This document shows, one piece after another, positions 58,252 through 64,000 of a stretch of DNA of 64,000 nucleotides. The notes beneath the pieces are model-generated. The model saw only the letters and a list, made by a program, of their open reading frames with translations. It was not told where the DNA came from and ran no database searches. The DNA is from Liolophura sinensis (lineage: Eukaryota > Mollusca > Polyplacophora > Chitonida > Chitonidae), in assembly GCF_032854445.1 (NCBI RefSeq), contig NC_088295.1, positions 36,490,510 through 36,554,509 on the forward strand, written 5' to 3'. Numbering within the stretch: the first letter of the stretch is position 1; each line of letters begins with the position of its first letter. The position numbers and the translations under genes are program-made.

Positions 58252-58668
58252 ATAAAGCAATGCTTTATTGATATAGGTAAAGCGGGAAATGGGTGATGTA
58301 TCGATTATTAACTAAATTTTGACAAAATGAGATGCTGATGATTGTAAGCTAAGGAAGAATAATATAAAAAGTTGAGCGATTTTGATACATTTTGCAGTAG
58401 CAACAATAAAAATTCAGCAGATGTCAAAATATACCTCTATAATTCGTCAGTTCGTCGGTTAATTCGTCAGACATACGAGGTGTGGGTTCAATCTGAGTTT
58501 TCCAGGCATTCATCAGTAGACATAAACATGTAGTACAGTGCTGAAATGGCAGACATGGCGGTTTTGCATAAAGTTCTTATATCAGTATCTCATACACCTC
58601 GGACTCGCTCTGATTCAGTGTAAACGTGGCCAGCTGCGTGCCAAGAGTCGTTTGAATTTTCACCGCTC
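58252..58668. other. no firmly supported feature
   Basis: 58466-58497 (GAGGTGTGGGTTCAATCTGA with a preceding TTAATTCGTCAG) resembles a SINE B box. No complete element is seen. Confidence 0.35.
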
Positions 58669-58712
58669 ATGAAACTGCTCTAGGGCATTGAAACTGCTCT
58701 AGGGCATTGAAA
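58669..58712. repeat. 19-bp tandem repeat, about 2.3 copies
   Basis: ATTGAAACTGCTCTAGGGC repeated head to tail. Confidence 0.9.
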
Positions 58713-59004
58713 CTGCTCTCCTCTTTATACATGTTGTAAGTGATTTTGTTCTTGAATGAGGTGATAAGGACGGTACATTTAATTCCACTAATCATATATA
58801 TAGTCAATGATAGACGATTGTAACTGATCCCTCTAAGTAAACTCTTTACCCTGAAGGTTAATCCATAGATTTGCATGCATGACCAACCAGTAACAGGAAA
58901 TATGCATGACACGATTCACCCCTTACCAATTCTCTCTTAAATATGAAATAGAGTTGGGTGGCAAGCATCTCTCCATACATCTCTAGACCAAGGCTGGTAG
59001 CTAA

Positions 59005-59362
59005 TTGATTGATTTACTGAATGGTTGATTGATTGTTGTTCAACGGCACATTTATTATTTTTCAATTTTTACAATGTAGGTCGGTTTATAGTTGAATTTG
59101 AAGCAAACCACCCACCTAATGGGCCCTAAGGCGAACTTTCTCATGTGTGACGTCATATTGGTCACACGTAAAGCGGTTTTCAATTAACGTTACACTATGT
59201 AAACGATCGCCGTCGGCGGCGTATAAGTCACCAAGGCCGAACGATCGGTGAGAAAGGAGGAATCAACAAACTTTCCGTCCAAGGCCGGGTTTGAACCCAC
59301 ACCTCCTCTGTCCCGGGGATTGAAAGGCAAACAGGTTAACCACTTTCCCTAACTATCAGTGA
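59005..59362 (-). mobile_element. tRNA-derived SINE, fifth family
   Basis: The minus-strand head from about 59362 has TAGGGAAAGTGGTTAACCTG (A-box region) and GTGTGGGTTCAAACCCGG (B box). The body follows, and the tail at about 59005-59050 contains the inverse of GATTGATTGTTGTTCAACGG. Confidence 0.75.
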
Positions 59363-61000
59363 GGCTCAGAATAAAACAATGGGTGGGGTTTAACTGTTAT
59401 GGCTTTTGACATGAGAACAATAACATCCAATATTAATATCAAGAACAAAAAGGAAATAAATGTTTTCAAAACCATTTGAAAACAAGTCAGTTAAAAATCA
59501 GTAAACGCATTAAGTGCATGTGTAGTTTGCACACGGTATCTTTTATATGTTCAAAAATTGCTTTAAATATTTTACCACATCATCGCCAAAAAACGTTATC
59601 AAGATGTGAAATATTTTGTGATGCTTATTGTTCCGATCATGCTGAAATATAAAAAACAACGACCTATGTTGTATTCAACAGGTCCACACAAGAGAGGTCT
59701 ACGTTCATAGTCACATTTTATGACAAGCTTGCGTGGAGGTCTGAGGTCCTATTCTTTTCACCCTGGAGACCCTCAACTCAGGCAGCCAGGCTCAATATTT
59801 GAATAAAGCAACCACATATCCATCCGTGACTCTGGTAAATGTATTATAATGTGACTTGATTCCTGTTTCCTACACGTCCGCAAAAGCCATCTGCATTAGC
59901 GGAATAAATCTGAGAAAGGCATATAAAAACAGCAGGGACTAAATGAATTATGCAAAATCTCAGTTTGAAGTTAAAGTAATTTAATGGAAACACTGAGTTT
60001 TCTTTGCAAATAACCTTAATGATTTAGAAAGCTCCTACAAATATAATTATTATACAGGATAATATGGCTCATGGCTGATGGATTCTGCTGAAAAGTCAAA
60101 TTTATTACAACAATTCGAGCATATTTCATACAGTTATGAAATAAATTCTGCTCAAAGTACATGGGAGCTAGAAGTCTCCTTGTATCGGTCAGCAATTGAT
60201 TGCTGACCGATAACCCATAACAAACAACCCATAACCCATAACAAACTTATTCCCATAACAACCATCCGATTTAAAAGTTAACATTACGCGAAGCTAAAGA
60301 AACTGGTCATTGTACGGAATAACGCAGAGGTGCCAAAAATATATCCCAGATAGGTAACAATCCTTAGTGCAGAAACCTCTAAAAATTAGCTACGTTGACT
60401 TTGACCATTACAGGCACATATTTATGCGGTAAAATCAAATAGTCATTTGCTGCAGCTTCTGTTTTCAGTTGGAAGTTGATTACAGCATGCCGCGTGATAT
60501 AAGCATTGGCATAAAGTAAGCTCACTGAGGTCCCTTGTTCGCATCTCATGGGACTGAGAACTTCAGCACTATGATGTGTGCTATGCTTAGAAAGCTCAAC
60601 ACAAAGTAGGAATGGTACCATTACAACACTACTTTCTAAACACCAAAATACGACAGGTGCTAAAATGAACTCGTTGATTATTTCTGAAGCGTGTACATGT
60701 GTTCACTATGTATCTGCTTTAAAATTTTTATAATTTATGAATGCTTTATAATTCCTGTTCCCCTCTAAACCCATGATATATGAGTGATTCCGTAAAGGCA
60801 ATAACGACTAATGGCGGAAGCTCAATACCTTATTGTCTTTGCCTTCATGAATATTTTAACTTTCTAAAATGTGACAGTCGCTAGCGAGATATAAGACCTT
60901 AGGTAGTGGAATCATGTAACGCTCACGTACATCGAAACAAACCTTTCACAAACCATAAAATTTCGCCCGGAGACTTGAGTGACTAGCTGTCATTTTGCCA
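59363..61000. other. AT-rich DNA with one short palindrome
   Basis: A perfect inverted repeat with 14-bp arms (TATCGGTCAGCAAT, 60183-60196; partner 60199-60212) and a 2-base centre is followed by several ACCCATAACA words. No gene is supported. Confidence 0.5.
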
Positions 61001-61141
61001 CTTGCCGTACGTGGGTAGGGCTGGCATGGTCGTTGGTTCCCTTGGCATTCCCGGGCTCTCCCCGGTTTCCTCTCACCATAATGCCACCACAATATTCTTG
61101 AGTACGATGTAAAACACCAATCAAATAAATAAATAAATAAA
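61001..61141 (+). mobile_element. truncated SINE with 11-bp target-site duplication
   Basis: From CTTGCCGTACGTGGG through CCGGGCTCTCCCCGGTTTCC and GATGTAAAACACCAATC to AAATAAATAAATAAATAAA, this is the 3' half of the 4524-4794 family in plus orientation. It is bounded by TCATTTTGCCA (60990-61000 and 61142-61152). Confidence 0.9.
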
Positions 61142-61370
61142 TCATTTTGCCATGAGAGTTATCCTGAAGCAACGATAAGTTGGGAGTCTGAACCCAATAA
61201 GCCAATCGTAATGTACACGAACGTTTGATGATTCAGTTTTAACAGTGGTATTAATGTATAAAATCCAGTAGGGGCTCACTACGATCTGCATACGGTGCAG
61301 ATTGATATTGTAAGAAAAATCCTTTTTGCACGGCGAACAAGCATTAATAACCAGCGCGAAAGACTCGCTT

Positions 61371-61455
61371 CATTTATTGATTTATTTGATTGGTGTTTTA
61401 CACCATTGTCCAGCATATTTCACTTATTTCATGGCGGCCACCATCACGATGGACT
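61371..61455 (-). mobile_element. SINE fragment (GGTGTTTTACGCC family)
   Basis: ATTTATTGATTTATTTGATT, GGTGTTTTACACCATTGTCC and CATGGCGGCCACCATCACGA match the tail and 3' body in minus orientation. It lies 230 bp from the opposite-facing copy above. Confidence 0.78.
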
Positions 61456-62080
61456 CAAGAAAATCAAAGTGCCATCACACAGAAAAAAGGTAAAACCGGA
61501 ATTTAGGATAATTGCACCTTTGCCGATTACAGATAAACTGTTTTGTATATCAAGTTTGATGAAGTATTTCCCACACTCCTAAGACAAAAGGCTTCTACTG
61601 AATAAAATCACAATAGACCACAGGATGTCGAAACATCGACAGCTTGTTGTAACATCGTCTGAAATGCCATTTTTCAGCTAAGTCAGATAAACTCTATCGT
61701 TGTACAATGACCTAATAAAATATTAAAAATTGTGCATAACTTAAGAAAAACTGTATGAAAATTTTACCCTAAAACGGCCCAGGGGTAATGTTTTTGCGCT
61801 CGATGTCTGTCCGCTCTTCCATCCACAGCTTTTTAGACACTTTATCTCTTGAGCACTGAGAGCGAGGATTACCAAACTTATACCACATGTACACAAGGCC
61901 TTCAAAGTCATTAGGGTCGTTTAAGTAATTTTTGTGACAGGTTGTAAAGACGATATATCCTGAAAGTCTACAGAATTTTCATGAAGAACAAACGTGCTGT
62001 TGTCTTTAGAGGCCTTGACCTACTATTTCAAAGCCATTCGGCCTGCGTCTCCATCATCTTGGAAACATTTTGTCTTTTGA
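61456..62080. other. no recognisable feature
   Basis: No gene or repeat supported. Confidence 0.4.
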
Positions 62081-62610
62081 GTGAGTGAGTGAGTGATTGA
62101 GGTTTAACGTCGTACTTAACAATTTTTCAGTCATATGACGACGAAGGAGTCCTTAGGGTGCATGTACGTGTAATGTGCCTCCGAAGGCAAGTAAGCCGAC
62201 CAGCCCGAGCCATTATACTGATACGGGTCAACCAGTCGTTGCACTATCCCCATCAGAATAGTGCAACGACTGGTTGACCCGTATCAGTATAATGACTCCG
62301 GTGGGGCGACTTACTTGCCTTCGGTAAGTCGTCTCAGTGAAGCAGCACTAGATAAAATAGCGGTGGAATCCGTCCTGCAACATGGAGGCACATTACATAC
62401 AACCTAAGGTTTCCTACGTCGTCAAACGACTGAAGAATTGTTGAGTACTCCAAAGTAATTGTTGAGTAAACTCCAAGAATTCACTCACACTCACTCGCTA
62501 TCCCCTTCATGCTCAACGCCAAGCGAGGAAGTTACATCTTGGACCCAGGATTGACCCTGGATCTAACGCTCCGAAAGCGGACGCTGTACCAACTGTGTTA
62601 TTGGGGCCGG
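62081..62610 (-). mobile_element. SINE (GTGAGTG-tail family) carrying an inverted second copy
   Basis: The outer element matches 4047-4392: tail GTGAGTGAGTGAGTG at 62081 and tRNA-like head ending at 62610. Between CTATCCCC (62244-62251) and CTATCCCC (62499-62506) sits a 5'-shortened copy of the same family in plus orientation, ending in CACTCACACTCACTC. The 8-bp repeat suggests a target-site duplication of an insertion into an older copy. Confidence 0.82.
62211..62294. repeat. perfect 37-bp inverted repeat with 10-base loop
   Basis: Arms 62211-62247 and 62258-62294 are exact inverse complements (beginning CATTATACTGATACGGGTCA), with loop CCCCATCAGA. Produced by the two opposed SINE copies. 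Confidence 0.95.
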
Positions 62611-64000
62611 TTTTTTGTTTTTGGACACTTGTAGCTATGCTTATCAGACTGGTGTGTGCACTTAAACATGTTGACTTACTCATTGAACCCTATATAGTTT
62701 CGGTTGCATTGGCCTAGTTTTTCAAGGCCAATGGGGTCATTTAAAGTTTTATTTTGTTACCGACTTGTTAACTCTTGAAGTTTTGGAGCAGTTTTAATCA
62801 AACCTGTAGCACATATGTACCTAGTGATATAGAAGAACCGCATTGTTTTTATTAACTTTAACCTATGTTTTCCTTAGAGTCAAGGCTGATCTAATTATAA
62901 GAAATCCGTTTGAACGCTTATTCGTAATTTTCCAGTCGTAAACTAATCGTGCTTTTTAAAAGACAATATCTGATACATATATGCGCTAAGGCTTCCGTGG
63001 GTGCAAGAAGTAAAATATCCAAGGGGCTATCTTGTATAGCACCAGAAATTGCGTCAAATAGGGGACAAATCAAATGCTCATTTTTTACACTAGTTTTATA
63101 CCTTATTACCATGTCTCATAAGCGAACCTGGACAAAGGGACTATGGTTAGTGAAGGGGCTTATCTACAACGCAGCTTTATCTATAAGACCTTGCTTTGAC
63201 GATCCTTGTCATCCAGACGTGACAAGGGGATCATAGTAGCTGACTAGTAGGGGATTAGTGTCAAATTACGCCAACACTCAGCAAACGTTGAAAGTCAACA
63301 GCTCATCATGTACACAGCCAAGGTCACAGGAAGCATTTTTGTGTAGAATTCTATGCTTAGAATTGCACTCGGGATTGTACAAGGTTACATATTTGTCGAC
63401 TGTGTATCCTCATAAGTACGTCCATTACGTAGAATTGCGCTATCATACAAGAATTCAAATGTGCATGCTGTATTTTGATCTTCATCAAGTTCCTCCAAAC
63501 TGACCGGGATTTATCCCATAAATGTGGACGCATGGCATGAGATAAAAGGAATGGGATAAATATCGTATTCTCACCTTTTGTCAACGATGAGAAAACTAGT
63601 TGATTGGCTCGCAGAAGTGCATTCATAAAAATCAGTCAACGTCTTTTTTTCATGTACCTATACGACATAGCTGTCAGGGTTATAGATGAAGGAAATAGAA
63701 GTGTGCAAAAAAAAAACCATCGCTCCGTATGAGGTGCATTACAGACCCTATACTTTAGAGCCGCACAAGAGGAAGTGCAAACTGAATTCGTGTATATGAT
63801 TATAGGCATTGACAAAAGCTTTGTCAAGTAATCATGTACCTCGCAAGGTGACATGGAATCCTGTAGGCTATACTTCCCTTTAGCATTTTCAGCATACACG
63901 TATTCCATCTGCAAAGATTTCTGCTTTCAGAACCCATTTGTTTTGCAACAAATGATAATAATATAGTATCATCCTTGTTTCCAAAATACTGTGAGCGTTA
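62611..64000. other. no recognisable feature
   Basis: AT-rich to the end of the window. Frames such as 62949-63236 (+) are mirrored on the other strand and show no domain. Confidence 0.4.

Noticed and set aside
59280-59362. Possible tRNA genes (also at 4700-4794, 50830-50911, 52430-52492)
   Set aside because: A and B boxes are present but acceptor and anticodon stems are poor, and each is joined to a SINE body and tail.

Overview
This is a stretch of animal nuclear DNA with no prokaryotic features: no operons, no ribosome binding sites, no rRNA. It is AT-rich. It is crowded with tRNA-derived SINEs whose 3' tails end in TTTATTTATTT/AATAAATAAAT next to a GGTGTTTTAC-type motif, with minisatellites, and with Tc1-type DNA transposons. 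The SINE families look like those common in molluscs, so a bivalve or gastropod is my best guess. That guess is recognition from memory and has not been tested by a search.

Layout. 1-3.3 kb is plain DNA with a small minisatellite. 3.3-24.3 kb is an old, eroded segmental duplication: three long copies (A about 3.3-9.9 kb, B about 12.2-15.5 kb, C about 17.0-19.8 kb), a partial copy D (20.9-21.4 kb), and an outer flank present twice (11.0-11.3 and 23.4-23.6 kb). Because the copies can be compared, later insertions stand out. Copy A took in a 2.1 kb minisatellite that itself carries two SINEs, plus a retroelement remnant. Copy C took in a near-palindromic 21-bp satellite and a SINE piece. Between the copies lie 26-bp and GC-rich arrays. 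24-35 kb is SINE-rich and contains a possible two-exon minus-strand gene for a small one-pass membrane protein (25.7-27.6 kb), a (TA)30 tract, a tandemly duplicated block of about 600 bp (31.6-32.7 kb) and an unrecognised 167-codon frame (34.8-35.3 kb). 37.6-38.3 kb is a decayed Tc1-family transposase. At 40.1-40.2 kb there is a long imperfect hairpin resembling a microRNA precursor. 42 kb carries a small membrane-protein-like frame. 47.1-48.1 kb holds a direct duplication whose two copies keep the same reading frame. 53.7-54.6 kb is a 23-bp minisatellite. 56.6-58.2 kb is an apparently complete Tc1 element with perfect 28-bp terminal repeats, a TA target duplication and an unbroken DD34E transposase. 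The last 6 kb holds three SINE loci, one of which folds back on itself through a perfect 37-bp inverted repeat.

Only the Tc1 transposase is a firmly supported gene. All other coding calls are low-confidence candidates based on splice signals, composition or conservation between duplicates, and several could be chance: in DNA of this composition, frames of 60-120 codons are expected by chance. No system of cooperating host genes is visible; most of the identifiable content is mobile and repetitive DNA.
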